Below are positions 8,358 through 17,321 of a DNA stretch of 64,000 nucleotides, piece after piece (positions within the stretch are counted from its first letter, which is position 1; each line of letters starts with the position of its first letter). The stretch covers positions 186,001 through 250,000 of the forward strand of contig NZ_JARZHF010000003.1 of assembly GCF_029891575.1 (NCBI RefSeq), given 5' to 3'. Under the pieces are notes generated by a model. The model saw only the letters and a program-made list of their open reading frames with translations. It was not told the DNA's origin and ran no database searches. The position numbers were made by a program, and so were the translations under genes. Source of the DNA: Salipaludibacillus daqingensis (GTDB lineage Bacteria; Bacillota; Bacilli; Bacillales; Salisediminibacteriaceae).

Positions 8358-9716
8358 CTAAAGCAACCCACGGTTCATCATATGAATATAGTAAGAGACA
8401 GCGGTGCTTGCTAATTTTTCTTCTTTCGCCTCAATCATTTGTAATCCTTGTTTCTCCCACTTTACTTTCTCTCGTTTTGTCGTGAGCAGCTGGTTTTGCG
8501 CCATGCTTTTTACCATTGCTGTTTGCACGTCAACCGGTGCTTCCTTTCCTTTTGATAGCAAGCTCTCGTCTTCGATTCCAATCATAAAAAACAAGTGTCG
8601 CTTTCTAAGTCGTTTCAAGTAGACGAGGGCACTCTCTTCATGAAGGAACGTGCGGACATCGCTGAACAACAAAATGAAACTGCGCTTTTTTTGTACCGTT
8701 TGCAAATAATGCAGTACTTCTGCATAGTTCGATTCTGATTCATCTGCCTGCAGATCGTAAATGGAATGAATGATCGTTTGTAAATGAGCCATTCCTTTCG
8801 CAGGTGGAACATAGACGTGCACGTTTTTGGAAAAGGCAATGACAGAAACGTAATCGCCTTTTTCTAAAGCGGCCGCCGTTACCGTCAACGCCGCTTCTAA
8901 ACTTCGTTCTAATCGGTTCCCCTTTTTCAACTCAGCACCCATCATTCGACCGCAGTCGATTAAGATGGTCATATATTTCCCATGTTCTGGTTCATATTCG
9001 TTTGTCATCACTTCTTGTAACTTTGCCGTTTGCCGCCAGTTGATCTTTCGCGGATCATCTCCTGTTACATAATTACGGATCTTGGCGAACTCGCCAACGG
9101 CACTTTGCTGTTTGCGAATGTGGACGCCTTCATATAACAAATACCGTTGCGCATTTTCTAAATAATCCTTCGTGGACGTTAAATCGGGAATCACACTGAC
9201 AGTATCTTCTAACGGAACACTTCTTTGTTTTTCCCAAAGACCGAGTCGACCCGAGTAGCGAACATATAACTGCTTGATCGAGTACTTCCCCCTTACTGGT
9301 GCCAACGTATCGTAAGAGATGACTGCATTTGTTCGTTCTCCCACTGTTGTTTTTAGTGGAAACGGTCGCTCGAACGATTGAGGTAGTCCGTCAATGAAGC
9401 GACAGTGAATCGGATGTGACGAGTGATTTGTCATGTCGATATCTACGGAATAAGAAAGACCTCGTTCTAGTTTCTGAGGAATCGCCCGTGAGAACTGTAA
9501 GTCGTTTTTTTTCGGCAAAAATAACAGTTCGACGAATGACCCAAGAAAAACCACGCTATTTATCATGAAAATAAATGGCCATGAGATTCCTGCAAAGGTT
9601 CCTAGGAAAAGCAACATAGACAAACCTGCCATCACGAAGAGCAACCGCTTCGTCGGGATGATACCTCTATCGCGGAACAGTAACCGCTCCCACCAGTTCA
9701 TTGATAATTTGGTCAA
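8358..9716 (-). CDS. DUF58 domain-containing protein (vWA-like, MoxR partner)
   Basis: About 452 aa. Two membrane helices lie near the N-terminus, followed by a beta-rich segment. The DUF58 signature GDDPRKINWRQTAK follows, then a von Willebrand A-like domain (ILIDCGRMMG). Proteins of this family accompany MoxR ATPases and are thought to act in metal-insertion or protein-maturation complexes at the membrane. I prefer the TTG at 9716, placed 7 nt after GGAGGGG. The ATG at 9701 is an alternative, and an ATG at 9740 lies upstream of this RBS. The gene overlaps the end of the MoxR gene by 50 nt. Confidence 0.85.
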   Translation of the reverse strand: MTKLSMNWWERLLFRDRGIIPTKRLLFVMAGLSMLLFLGTFAGISWPFIFMINSVVFLGSFVELLFLPKKNDLQFSRAIPQKLERGLSYSVDIDMTNHSSHPIHCRFIDGLPQSFERPFPLKTTVGERTNAVISYDTLAPVRGKYSIKQLYVRYSGRLGLWEKQRSVPLEDTVSVIPDLTSTKDYLENAQRYLLYEGVHIRKQQSAVGEFAKIRNYVTGDDPRKINWRQTAKLQEVMTNEYEPEHGKYMTILIDCGRMMGAELKKGNRLERSLEAALTVTAAALEKGDYVSVIAFSKNVHVYVPPAKGMAHLQTIIHSIYDLQADESESNYAEVLHYLQTVQKKRSFILLFSDVRTFLHEESALVYLKRLRKRHLFFMIGIEDESLLSKGKEAPVDVQTAMVKSMAQNQLLTTKREKVKWEKQGLQMIEAKEEKLASTAVSYYIHMMNRGLL

Positions 9717-10596
9717 CAGTAGCCCCCTCCAATTCCGCATGCGGAGATAGTTGAATGCGATGCCTTAGTGCTGGTCTCGCAACCATTTTAATATCATCGG
9801 GCGTCACGTAATTTCGACCAGCGATATACGCCCAAGCTTTCGCCGCTTTGCCGATGGAAATGGCGGCTCTTGTGCTTGCGCCATAACGAATCGTATCTCC
9901 TTCACGCGTTTTTCGAACGATTTGCATCGTGTAGTTTAAAATATCGTCACTGATCGTGACGGATTCGATTTCTTTACGGATGGATAAGAACGACGCCATA
10001 TTGAGCACAGAATCTGTCTCTCCTGATTCAAACGTGTCTTCCAACATTTCCTTTAGTACTTGCTGTTCTTCCTCAAAGGTTGGGAAGTCAATGTAAAGTT
10101 TGAATAGAAACCTGTCTTGTTGTGCTTCTGGTAAAGGATACGTCCCTTCAAACTCGATCGAATTTTGCGTCGCGACGACGAAGAACACATCATCTAACTG
10201 ATACGTTTCTCCGTGGATCGTCACTTGCTTTTCTTCCATTGCTTCTAGAAGCGCCGCCTGTGTTTTTGCTGGCGTTCGATTGATTTCATCGGCTAGTAAA
10301 ATATTCGTGAAAATCGGGCCTTTGACGGTTTGAAACGAACTTTCCTTCATGTTAAAAATCGTGCTTCCTGTGATGTCACTTGGTAATAAATCTGGTGTAA
10401 ATTGAATTCGCTGAAATGTTCCACCAAGAAGGCGAGCGAGCGTTCTGACCATTTGTGTTTTTCCTGTTCCAGGAACCCCTTCTAATAACACATGTCCTCC
10501 AGATAACACTGCGGATAAAAGCAGTCTTACGTTCGTTCTTTGACCTAAAATTCGTCGATCATATTTTTCTAGTAGCGCTGTTAGTTCCTCGTTCAT
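9667..10596 (-). CDS. MoxR family AAA+ ATPase
   Basis: About 309 aa. Walker A is GVPGTGKTQM and Walker B is LLADEINRTPAKTQ. Sensor 1 lies in VVATQNSIE, followed by GTYPLPEAQQDRF, the hallmark of MoxR AAA+ proteins; a C-terminal lid follows. Such ATPases act as chaperones that activate client complexes together with DUF58/vWA partners. The ATG at 10596 overlaps the upstream stop as ATGA and follows GAGGTGGAAGAAGC. It is in one operon with the DUF58, DUF4350 and DUF4129 genes. Confidence 0.93.
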   Translation of the reverse strand: MNEELTALLEKYDRRILGQRTNVRLLLSAVLSGGHVLLEGVPGTGKTQMVRTLARLLGGTFQRIQFTPDLLPSDITGSTIFNMKESSFQTVKGPIFTNILLADEINRTPAKTQAALLEAMEEKQVTIHGETYQLDDVFFVVATQNSIEFEGTYPLPEAQQDRFLFKLYIDFPTFEEEQQVLKEMLEDTFESGETDSVLNMASFLSIRKEIESVTISDDILNYTMQIVRKTREGDTIRYGASTRAAISIGKAAKAWAYIAGRNYVTPDDIKMVARPALRHRIQLSPHAELEGATVDQIINELVGAVTVPR

Positions 10597-11726
10597 GCTT
10601 CTTCCACCTCTTTCCGCAGTCGATCGATCTTTTTCGACCACAAGACATACTCTTGTTTACTTATTTTCGGTTTGCTAAACACGTTCGTGAACTCTTTCGA
10701 AAAAGCATCCCTCTCTGTTTTTGATAAGGATGATTTTTGTTCCAATTGAACAGCAATTTCTCGCCAGTTTTTATCAAAAGGAATGCCCCAGCGTTCTTGC
10801 ATGAGACTTTTCACGTAGTCTTCTTGGATTTTCAATGATTCATGAAAGCGACTGTCTTTCGCTCGCAAATACCAGGCAGCAAGGGCTTGAACCCCTTCAT
10901 CGCTGAAGCGAACCGACTCTTCTCGTGGGAAAAAAATCGGGCCAAATCGCTTGCCTTTGTACCAAAGCCAAAGAAGGGTGATGAATCCTCCTTGGAATAA
11001 CAGGATTAAAAACCACATCGGATAAAGGGTCGCAATCGTTGGAGAACCGCCATGAATGTAATCATCAAAGACGATCTCTTCGTTTTGCCAGCCTTCTTCA
11101 ATGAGCGATAAAACAAGTTCTGTATGATCGTTGTCGAGGATCGCTCCGTTTATCAGCCAGTCTGGTGAATTGGCAACGATGACCTCTCCTTCACCGAGAG
11201 TCCGCTTCACTGCTTTGATCCCTACCTCATCAGAGAGCAAGACAACATCTTCCTCCGTTGGTTCGAATCGAATCGGAGATGTGACGACTCCCGTGTACTC
11301 TGAACCGTCTGCTAATTCCACTGTTCCTTCTTCATTTATAATGAATGGTTCTTGTTCCGAGGAAACGCCAAACATATCAACTGGATTTTCGATAAATAAT
11401 AAAATCGTATTTCCTGCTTCTGCAAATTCTCGATATTCCACCATGTCTTGTTCTGGAGGAATAAAATGTGGGGCAACCATAATTAATAACTGATCCTCAT
11501 CTGTTTTTGGTAGAAAAGAAGGTTCATGAGACCACCTGCTTACAGAACCATACTCCTCGTCCAAATATGTATAGATCGCCTTCACACCTGTTGGCGATGG
11601 CGAATCAGACAAATATGGCGGGTACTCCGCTGGCTGCCCGGACGCATTCATATAACTAATGACAAATAAAAATAGGAAAACAAGAACCCAAAGCCAAGTC
11701 CGTTTTTTTAGAAACGCAGATCCCAA
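10593..11726 (-). CDS. DUF4350 domain-containing membrane protein
   Basis: A 377-aa protein with an N-terminal membrane helix (residues 12-28). A predicted extracytoplasmic domain of about 200 residues follows with ThuA/GATase-like spacing, including a LLIMVAPHFIPPE strand. A second helix lies near 236-258 and a charged cytoplasmic tail follows. This matches DUF4350 proteins of MoxR operons. The best start is TTG at 11726, 12 nt after AGGAGG, 7 nt past the preceding gene. Its C-terminus overlaps the MoxR start. Biochemical role unknown. Confidence 0.8.
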   Translation of the reverse strand: MGSAFLKKRTWLWVLVFLFLFVISYMNASGQPAEYPPYLSDSPSPTGVKAIYTYLDEEYGSVSRWSHEPSFLPKTDEDQLLIMVAPHFIPPEQDMVEYREFAEAGNTILLFIENPVDMFGVSSEQEPFIINEEGTVELADGSEYTGVVTSPIRFEPTEEDVVLLSDEVGIKAVKRTLGEGEVIVANSPDWLINGAILDNDHTELVLSLIEEGWQNEEIVFDDYIHGGSPTIATLYPMWFLILLFQGGFITLLWLWYKGKRFGPIFFPREESVRFSDEGVQALAAWYLRAKDSRFHESLKIQEDYVKSLMQERWGIPFDKNWREIAVQLEQKSSLSKTERDAFSKEFTNVFSKPKISKQEYVLWSKKIDRLRKEVEEA

Positions 11727-11733
11727 GATGATC

Positions 11734-12381
11734 TCACCCCTCCTGCGTTGTGTCGTTTGTATCGTGTTGCGTGTCTAACCAAGTCATGGTTTCTTTTCGA
11801 TAGTGATCAAATTCTTGTTTCGTTACCGTTCGTTTGCCGTATGTGATTTGATCAAAGAAAAGCACAAAGTGATAAAAGAAGTCTGCTGCATTTGGATTCA
11901 TGCTTCGCAGTTCTTCATAATACTCCCAGTTCGTTTTCCACACTTTCGCTTCTAACCAACGAATGTCATGAAAATAGAGAAGGAGCGCCAAAAACAAATG
12001 GCGAGATGCTATCGTGTATTCTCCTGCTTGCTCTTGTTCAGACGATGCTTGTAAATGATGGTGATACGACCAATCGATTTCCCTCATCTGTTCAAGAGGT
12101 TTCGTGTCACGATACATTCTTTTCCTTCTAGCCCCTTGACCAACTTTGATGAGAATAAATACGAGCAAAACGACGAGAAGGAGAACAAGTAAGGTAGCAA
12201 TGATGGCCCCAATTCCTCCACCACCTGCCCCTATCGTTAAACTGCCTAGCAAGTCGTCCATCCATGCCAACACATTGTCGATAAGTGCTTGGAGGAAACC
12301 TTGGGAATCATCTTGATACGCTTGGTATTCTTGGTCGTTCATGATTTCTTCAATCTTTTGTCTTGCATCATTATTTGCCAT
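11734..12381 (-). CDS. DUF4129 domain-containing membrane protein
   Basis: A 215-aa protein with an N-terminal soluble segment, a glycine-rich run, one strong membrane helix (about residues 58-82) and a C-terminal DUF4129 domain. The C-terminal motif region includes EYTIASRHLFLALLLYFHD, FFYHFVLFFDQITYG and a final tryptophan-bearing helix. In transglutaminase and MoxR operons DUF4129 is a membrane-tethered accessory. ATG at 12381 follows AGGTGAGAATGTG. It is part of the five-gene MoxR operon. Confidence 0.78.
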   Translation of the reverse strand: MANNDARQKIEEIMNDQEYQAYQDDSQGFLQALIDNVLAWMDDLLGSLTIGAGGGGIGAIIATLLVLLLVVLLVFILIKVGQGARRKRMYRDTKPLEQMREIDWSYHHHLQASSEQEQAGEYTIASRHLFLALLLYFHDIRWLEAKVWKTNWEYYEELRSMNPNAADFFYHFVLFFDQITYGKRTVTKQEFDHYRKETMTWLDTQHDTNDTTQEG

Positions 12382-12436
12382 CACATTCTCACCTGCTTTC
12401 CTCTCGACGTTTGGTTTTTTTCAATTGCCACGCGTT

Positions 12437-13345
12437 TTATTGTTCTTTATTGTAATCATCTAACATATCTTTGACATCGTCGCCGTCGTGCCGAGTTTTT
12501 AAATCAAAGAACATGACCGCATACCCGACCGTAAAGAGGATTGTTGTAAATAATAACACGAGACTATTAATCAATGACATTAATACACTATTACCTAAAA
12601 ACGCCGCAAAAGTTGCTTCCATCGCAAATGAAATCACACCGATAATGAGCGACAAGACAATATATAAACCAAATAATGCCCACGTACGATTTTGTGATAA
12701 TCTCCAACTTCTTCCGAACCCTGGAGAAACTTTATCAATCACAACGGAACCGAAATAAAAGCTTAATCGTGTTGCAATTAATCCAAAAAATAGTAAAAAT
12801 CCTAAAATAATAAACAAAATCATAAAGAAGATCGACACAAACCCATCGGCCATAAACGTACCAGATGCGATGACGATGATTGGAACAATAAACATTCCGA
12901 TGATGATTAAGAAAAATAAAATGTTGCTTCCTAAAATCGGCCAAAAGCGGGAAAAGGCTTGTTTAATGACCGATCCAACCGTGTACTCTTCGCCTTTTTT
13001 AAGATGGTTTACGACAATGAGAACGGAAGCGTAAGCAATCGGATAAATGAAAAGACTAATGATTGCCAATAGAGAAAGCCATAAACCACCTGCCATCTCG
13101 GCTGCTACTGCCCCTTCCCCTTCATCAAAACTGTTCATGATTCGTTCAAACCAATTATCACCTGCAGCAGTCTCCCGAAAGAAACTCATTCCGTAAGCAA
13201 ACTGAACGAGTGCTTCAAGAAGAATAATCGGTCCTAATAAAATCAAAAATATTTTCGCAAAATCTTTGAATCTACTTTTACTTAAATGAAACGTATGATC
13301 GAGAATTTCTCCAAACCCTTTCGGCTCATTAAACGACTTTTTCAC
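12437..13345 (-). CDS. Six-helix membrane protein of the MoxR operon (GPDPase membrane-domain/DUF7847-like)
   Basis: About 302 aa, with a short cytoplasmic N-terminus (FGEILDHTFHLSKSRFKDFAKIF) and six hydrophobic helices, ending in a charged tail. The FGEILDxTFxL opening is typical of the glycerophosphoryl-diester-phosphodiesterase membrane domain family; no phosphodiesterase domain is present. I take GTG at 13345, 9 nt after GGAGG, over a TTG that abuts the RBS. It is the first gene of the operon that continues through DUF4129, DUF4350, MoxR and DUF58. Function unknown. Confidence 0.75.
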   Translation of the reverse strand: MKKSFNEPKGFGEILDHTFHLSKSRFKDFAKIFLILLGPIILLEALVQFAYGMSFFRETAAGDNWFERIMNSFDEGEGAVAAEMAGGLWLSLLAIISLFIYPIAYASVLIVVNHLKKGEEYTVGSVIKQAFSRFWPILGSNILFFLIIIGMFIVPIIVIASGTFMADGFVSIFFMILFIILGFLLFFGLIATRLSFYFGSVVIDKVSPGFGRSWRLSQNRTWALFGLYIVLSLIIGVISFAMEATFAAFLGNSVLMSLINSLVLLFTTILFTVGYAVMFFDLKTRHDGDDVKDMLDDYNKEQ

Positions 13346-13581
13346 AACTACCAACCTCCATTTTTTGTTGTTAAATATTGCGGATTTCTAAAAATGTAGA
13401 AAAACTTTGTGCCTCATCACCTATTACATGCATACTGTACATTTTTTCCTATGACACAGGACCAATCACTTAACCAAATCATCTATTACTATGTAATACA
13501 AGCAATGCACATGAATACGAATAAGCTAATGTGACTATTTTAACATTAATTAGGTGATAATTGGTGATTAAGGTGGTTAAC

Positions 13582-13592
13582 GGGGACGGTTC
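13582..13592 (+). repeat. GGGGACGGTTC motif (palindromic-repeat family), copy 1
   Basis: CGGGGACGGTTC preceded by a GTGATAA/GTGATTAAGGTGG run. The same end recurs at 14593 and, in inverse orientation, at 15361 and 17863. Such motifs are spread through Bacillaceae genomes and resemble REP sequences mobilised by RAYT/IS200-like transposases. Confidence 0.6.
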
Positions 13593-13639
13593 GAGACCAG
13601 TGAAAAAGTGTTATATTTTCAGAAACGTTATTAAAATTA

Positions 13640-13800
13640 TAAGGTGAGCCGCATAAAGAGGTTGATGAGCCCTGCGCAAACTCGCTTTCCGCGGAGAAGT
13701 CGTCAAGCCGCTTCGGGCTTTCCCTGCAGGGTCTTGACTGACTTCCTTTTCCGCAGGAGTCTCGCTTGCTCCAGTCTCATCAACTACCTCTGTAATAAGT
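13640..13800. repeat. Probable dispersed Bacillaceae intergenic repeat element
   Basis: A GC-richer block in an AT-rich gap with the wording TTTCCGCGGAGAAGTCGTC, CCTGCAGGGTCTTGACTGAC and CCGCAGGAGTCTCGC, beginning with GAGGTTGATGAG and ending with CTCATCAACTACCTC. The two ends are inverted repeats (GAGGTTGATGAG/CTCATCAACTACCTC), so the whole block can fold into one large hairpin. Similar blocks are, to my knowledge, common in alkaliphilic Bacillus genomes. No gene is present in 13346-14065. Confidence 0.65.
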
Positions 13801-13853
13801 CAAATTGGATTGTCATGCATTTTAATATTGGTAAATTGACTTTTTCAGCAGTC

Positions 13854-13877
13854 CCGGACGGTTCTCATTCGGCATTC
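13854..13877 (+). repeat. Degenerate copy of the GGGGACGGTTC repeat end
   Basis: CGGACGGTTCTC followed by ATTCGGCATTC joins two halves that recur separately in the copies at 15361 and 17863. With the copy at 13582 it brackets the 13640-13800 element. Confidence 0.5.
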
Positions 13878-13954
13878 GTAGTTATCGTTTTGGTGAGGGC
13901 TAGCTCTAACACAAACAATTAAGTATGAATGTCTCGTTTTTTCTAATCAATTCA

Positions 13955-13981
13955 AAAGCACTGACTTTTCATCAGTGCTTT
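13955..13981 (-). terminator. Terminator of the YusW-like gene
   Basis: AAAGCACTGA pairs with TCAGTGCTTT around a 7-nt loop, 85 nt past the stop codon on the minus strand. The downstream T-run is weak (TTTTG). Confidence 0.65.
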
Positions 13982-14065
13982 ACCAATGACCTATGTATTT
14001 TTAATTGAATCCTCTGGAACACTGTTTTTTGGGGGAATCATTAGTCATCTTCAACTTTTGTATCC

Positions 14066-14500
14066 CTAATCCTCCACTTCTAATTCTTTTTCAAAAAACT
14101 TAATTCTTACTTTTAATTCTTCATAAACTTCATCTAATTCAAATGCATTAACGACTTCAGCAGTAATTTCCTCATCCGAGCTTTCATTCGTAAGTTCTAT
14201 TTCAGGCAACATCTCTTCAAGCTCGTCCAATGCTTCATCGCCTTCTTTTATTTCTTGTTTATCTCCACGAGTATCTTCTATTTCCGCCTCTGGTTCGCCA
14301 TCGTTATAGTCATACTCCACTTCGTATTCGCCGTCTTCATACTCAGCATTCAAATCTAACGTTTCAAAATTTAATTCTTCATACCACTCTTCACCTTCTG
14401 CAGCACCTTCACTTTGTTCATTTCCTTGCTCTTCCGTTTCACAGGCAAAAAGACTTGCTAAAAGTATAAATGACAACCCTTGTAGCCATATTTTTTTCAT
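14066..14500 (-). CDS. YusW-family acidic lipoprotein
   Basis: A 144-aa secreted lipoprotein. The signal peptide is MKKIWLQGLSFILLASLFAC, with the lipobox cysteine at about residue 20. The rest is extremely acidic (runs of E and D), as expected for exported proteins of alkaliphiles and halophiles. The C-terminal half matches YusW-like proteins: an EGDEALDELEEMLPEI helix is followed by ITAEVVNAFELDE and a final beta strand. Single gene with its own hairpin terminator. Function unknown. Confidence 0.8.
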   Translation of the reverse strand: MKKIWLQGLSFILLASLFACETEEQGNEQSEGAAEGEEWYEELNFETLDLNAEYEDGEYEVEYDYNDGEPEAEIEDTRGDKQEIKEGDEALDELEEMLPEIELTNESSDEEITAEVVNAFELDEVYEELKVRIKFFEKELEVED

Positions 14501-14592
14501 CCACTCATCAATCCCTTCAAAAAAGCTGTTACGTTATTTTAACCATTTTAGAAGGAAATAACCGTGATAAGTGGATGATAAATGTGATAAAT

Positions 14593-14603
14593 GGGGACGG
14601 TTC
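14593..14603 (+). repeat. GGGGACGGTTC motif, copy 2
   Basis: GTGATAAATGGGGACGGTTCTTATGCATC, upstream of the YusW-like gene and in the same orientation as the copy at 13582. The rest of 14501-14973 has no gene. It contains two similar ATTCATAYTYCCTGWGCTTCTA segments (about 14710 and 14838). Confidence 0.6.
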
Positions 14604-14863
14604 TTATGCATCATTTATCGTCGTCATTAAAAATCATTCACTCTCCAACTATCTATTTTAATAACCCGAAAACAAGATTTACTTTTTTACTAGTTATCGC
14701 TTCGTTTTTTTATTCATATTCCCTGTGCTTCTAGCAAAAAACAAAAAGAAGTAACTTAGCATAAACATTACGTACATAAATCCCCCGATTAGACCGATTC
14801 ATTTCTCTTTCCTTCGATCAATCGCTCCAATCATCTATTCATACTTCCTGAGCTTCTAACACC

Positions 14864-14887
14864 AAAAAAAAAAACAACCCATCGGCT
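14864..14887 (-). terminator. Possible terminator of the monooxygenase gene
   Basis: On the minus strand CAGCC-GAT-GGGTTG is followed by a run of eleven T residues. The stem is short but the T-tract is strong. Confidence 0.4.
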
Positions 14888-14973
14888 GCTTATTCAGATT
14901 TGTGATCAAGGATGGATCTATTTATCATAGCGTGGCAAGTATACTACTATGCAAACTAGAGACTTGCCTTTTA

Positions 14974-15279
14974 TCACGTAGCGACTACTTCGTATCTTCT
15001 TACGATCGGTTTGATCGATGCTAATTCTTTATCTGGGTATTTCTTCTCTAGATCATGAATTTGTTTAAACTGGTCGCTTTTAACCCAATCCAAATAACTG
15101 TCTTTATTCTCCCACTCCATGACGACGGTTAGTTCTTCTCGCTTCAATTCATTTTGTATTAGTTTAAATGATATAAATCCTGGTGCTTCGTCCACAAGTC
15201 GGGACCGATTTTGGTACAAGCCAATAACCTCAGCTTCTTTTCCTTTAGGAATGGTTACAATGGAATGAACGATATACAT
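14974..15279 (-). CDS. Antibiotic biosynthesis monooxygenase (ABM) superfamily protein
   Basis: A 101-aa ferredoxin-like fold protein of the ABM/heme-degrading monooxygenase type. It has the usual pattern: an N-terminal strand (MYIVHSIVTIPKGKE), a helix, then APGFISFKLIQNE, a strand with TVVMEWENKDSYLDW and a C-terminal strand. Whether it degrades heme (HmoA/HmoB-like) or acts as a quinol monooxygenase cannot be decided. The ATG at 15279 follows GGAGGGGAAGAA. The reading frame stays open upstream through a palindromic repeat, but that part is not protein-like. Confidence 0.8.
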   Translation of the reverse strand: MYIVHSIVTIPKGKEAEVIGLYQNRSRLVDEAPGFISFKLIQNELKREELTVVMEWENKDSYLDWVKSDQFKQIHDLEKKYPDKELASIKPIVRRYEVVAT

Positions 15280-15338
15280 TTCTTCCCCTCCATCTATTAA
15301 AAAATAGGAAATACGACTAATAACTCTTTTGTTAATCT

Positions 15339-15388
15339 TAACAAAAAAGCACATTTTTGCAACACGAGAACCGTCCCCATTCGGCACT
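15339..15388. repeat. 50-bp palindromic-repeat element, copy A
   Basis: TAACAAAAAAGCACATTTTTGC.ACACGAGAACCGTCCCC ATTCGGCACT, nearly identical over about 50 bp to 17837-17887. It carries the inverse of GGGGACGGTTC and lies in the leader of the monooxygenase gene. Confidence 0.85.
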
Positions 15389-15391
15389 ATT

Positions 15392-15425
15392 AAAAGAGAC
15401 TGACCATAGTAGCCCAGTCTCTTTT
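15392..15425 (-). terminator. Terminator of the Xaa-Pro peptidase gene
   Basis: AAAAGAGACTG pairs perfectly with CAGTCTCTTTT (11 bp, 12-nt loop), 55 nt past the peptidase stop; the T-run is supplied by the stem end. Confidence 0.8.
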
Positions 15426-15479
15426 GCAATCTATTATTTTCCCTGAGATGTCTCATAAAGAGCTTTTCATATGAACACC

Positions 15480-17321
15480 TTACTCAATAGCATCCTTCCC
15501 AAAGACAATTGGTAGTGTTAGGTGGCTTCTTGCGGGTGTCAACGTTACTTCCGTCTTGGTTAATGGACGAATCGTGTGATCACGGTCACTCGCCATCACA
15601 ACGACGCCAATACGAGAACCTTCATTAAACACATAATCATGTGGTTGCATGTCCCATTCAAAAGTATAATCTCTACCTGGGACTATACTTATCGAACGAT
15701 CAGCTCCGTGGATATTTTGTGCATCCATCCAACCACGTGTGACGATCGTTTGCGATCCGTCACTTTCATATTCTACTAGAAAAGCAGTTAAGTTAGACAC
15801 AGGCTGATCAAGACTAGCTCTAATATTAATTTCTGGTGAACCACTCATATGAACTGGCTCAGCTAACACGTCTGTCGTGTATGCGAGACGATTATCATGA
15901 GTCGTATCCGGATTTGTTACGAGTGTATTCGGATTCGTAGTTGGTGCATCTGTTAACGTCTGTTTGTTATTTGGTTGATTACGAACAGGTGACGTATGGA
16001 GAGATCCTGTTCCTTCACTTTCCGGTTGGAAATAGAATTTCGTAGATTGCATATCTACATGTGGCCAATCTTCTTGTTTCTGCCACGAGTTATCTTCTCT
16101 TTGCACATCGACCTTTGGTTCTTCCATAATGTCATTCTCTAAACCATAAAGCCAATAGTCATACCATTTGTGTTGCGTTTCTGTCCAGTTGTTTTGATTT
16201 CCAGCACCACTGTGCCCTCGATTGTGCAGCCACATTTTTCGTGGAACATCTTGCTCACCAATTGCATCCCACAGTTGTGAGAATTGTTTTGTTCTTACAT
16301 TTCGATCATTTAAACCATGAACGATGAAAACACTTGCTTCAATATTTTTTACATCATTTAAGTAATTGCGATCATCCCAAAATTCATTATAATCACCTGT
16401 ACTACGGTCCTCATCCTCAACCATTTCTTCAAGAACAGGATCACAGACAGCACTGTTTTCACGTGTTGTAACAGCATCAGCTAAGACACTAGCATCCTCT
16501 CCTTGATAACCACCAGGAGCGACAACAGCACCGTTTGCACGGAAGTAGTCATACCAGTTGCTAATCGCAACGACAGGTACAATCGTTTTCAATCCTTCGA
16601 CACCTGTTGTTGCTGCAGCAGTAGCTAATGTTCCATTATAAGATGCCCCGGTCATACCGACATTTCCTGTTGACCAATCTGCAAAAACCTCTTCCCCGTC
16701 TAAGTTAAATGCTCTTGCATCTCCATTTAACCAATCGATCACTGCGACTGTACTTAAAGTTTCTTGGAAGTCTCCAGAAGTGGCACAACCCGTTGAACGA
16801 CCACTACCAATCCCCTCTCCTAAAACAACAGCATATCCTCTTGGCACATAGTAGTTTGCCAGTGCTCCCCTAACTTGTCCAGACGTAAAAGGTTTACCTC
16901 CGCCATTTCCTCGACCATAGCCATTTCCAGGATGTGGGACAGGCTCCAGTTCTACATCTACATCAAAAAAATTGAGGGCTCTTAAACCAGCACGATAAGG
17001 ACTCATTTCATAGATAACTGGAACTTCTATCCCTGGTTCAGTATTCGGTCTCATGACTTTTACCGAGACAAGATCTAATTCACCTGAATTGTCACTATCT
17101 ATCGTTGTTTCGACCAATAGGTTTTCAACAATGGCATCATCTGTATCATAGATAGGCGCTGTTTTCCCACCCTCTAACTCAATAGATGTAGAATCCCCTC
17201 CAGTTTCAGGGATAGTTCCGTTTAAAGGTAAATCGCTTGTACCTTCTGCAGAGATCGATGGTGATAGTAAAGAAAACATTAAAGCAAAACTTAGTCCTGT
17301 AAGTAATGATGTTCTTTTCAA
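15480..17321 (-). CDS. Secreted Xaa-Pro dipeptidyl-peptidase (CocE/NonD, S15 family)
   Basis: A 613-aa exported serine hydrolase. The signal peptide has a cleavable SPSISAEG end near residue 26. An alpha/beta-hydrolase domain (about 60-410) follows with the nucleophile elbow GASYNG, an aspartate in HGLNDRNV and a histidine in NRGHSGAG. The C-terminal PepX beta-sandwich (about 430-605) contains VSNLTAFLVEYESDG. It should release Xaa-Pro dipeptides from peptides outside the cell; cocaine-esterase-like family members make other esters possible. Monocistronic with a strong terminator. The mature protein is acidic. Confidence 0.88.
   Translation of the reverse strand: MKRTSLLTGLSFALMFSLLSPSISAEGTSDLPLNGTIPETGGDSTSIELEGGKTAPIYDTDDAIVENLLVETTIDSDNSGELDLVSVKVMRPNTEPGIEVPVIYEMSPYRAGLRALNFFDVDVELEPVPHPGNGYGRGNGGGKPFTSGQVRGALANYYVPRGYAVVLGEGIGSGRSTGCATSGDFQETLSTVAVIDWLNGDARAFNLDGEEVFADWSTGNVGMTGASYNGTLATAAATTGVEGLKTIVPVVAISNWYDYFRANGAVVAPGGYQGEDASVLADAVTTRENSAVCDPVLEEMVEDEDRSTGDYNEFWDDRNYLNDVKNIEASVFIVHGLNDRNVRTKQFSQLWDAIGEQDVPRKMWLHNRGHSGAGNQNNWTETQHKWYDYWLYGLENDIMEEPKVDVQREDNSWQKQEDWPHVDMQSTKFYFQPESEGTGSLHTSPVRNQPNNKQTLTDAPTTNPNTLVTNPDTTHDNRLAYTTDVLAEPVHMSGSPEINIRASLDQPVSNLTAFLVEYESDGSQTIVTRGWMDAQNIHGADRSISIVPGRDYTFEWDMQPHDYVFNEGSRIGVVVMASDRDHTIRPLTKTEVTLTPARSHLTLPIVFGKDAIE

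Noticed and set aside
15280-15456. N-terminal extension of the monooxygenase reading frame
   Set aside because: It is translation of the palindromic repeat and a terminator stem; a good RBS and family start lie at 15279.
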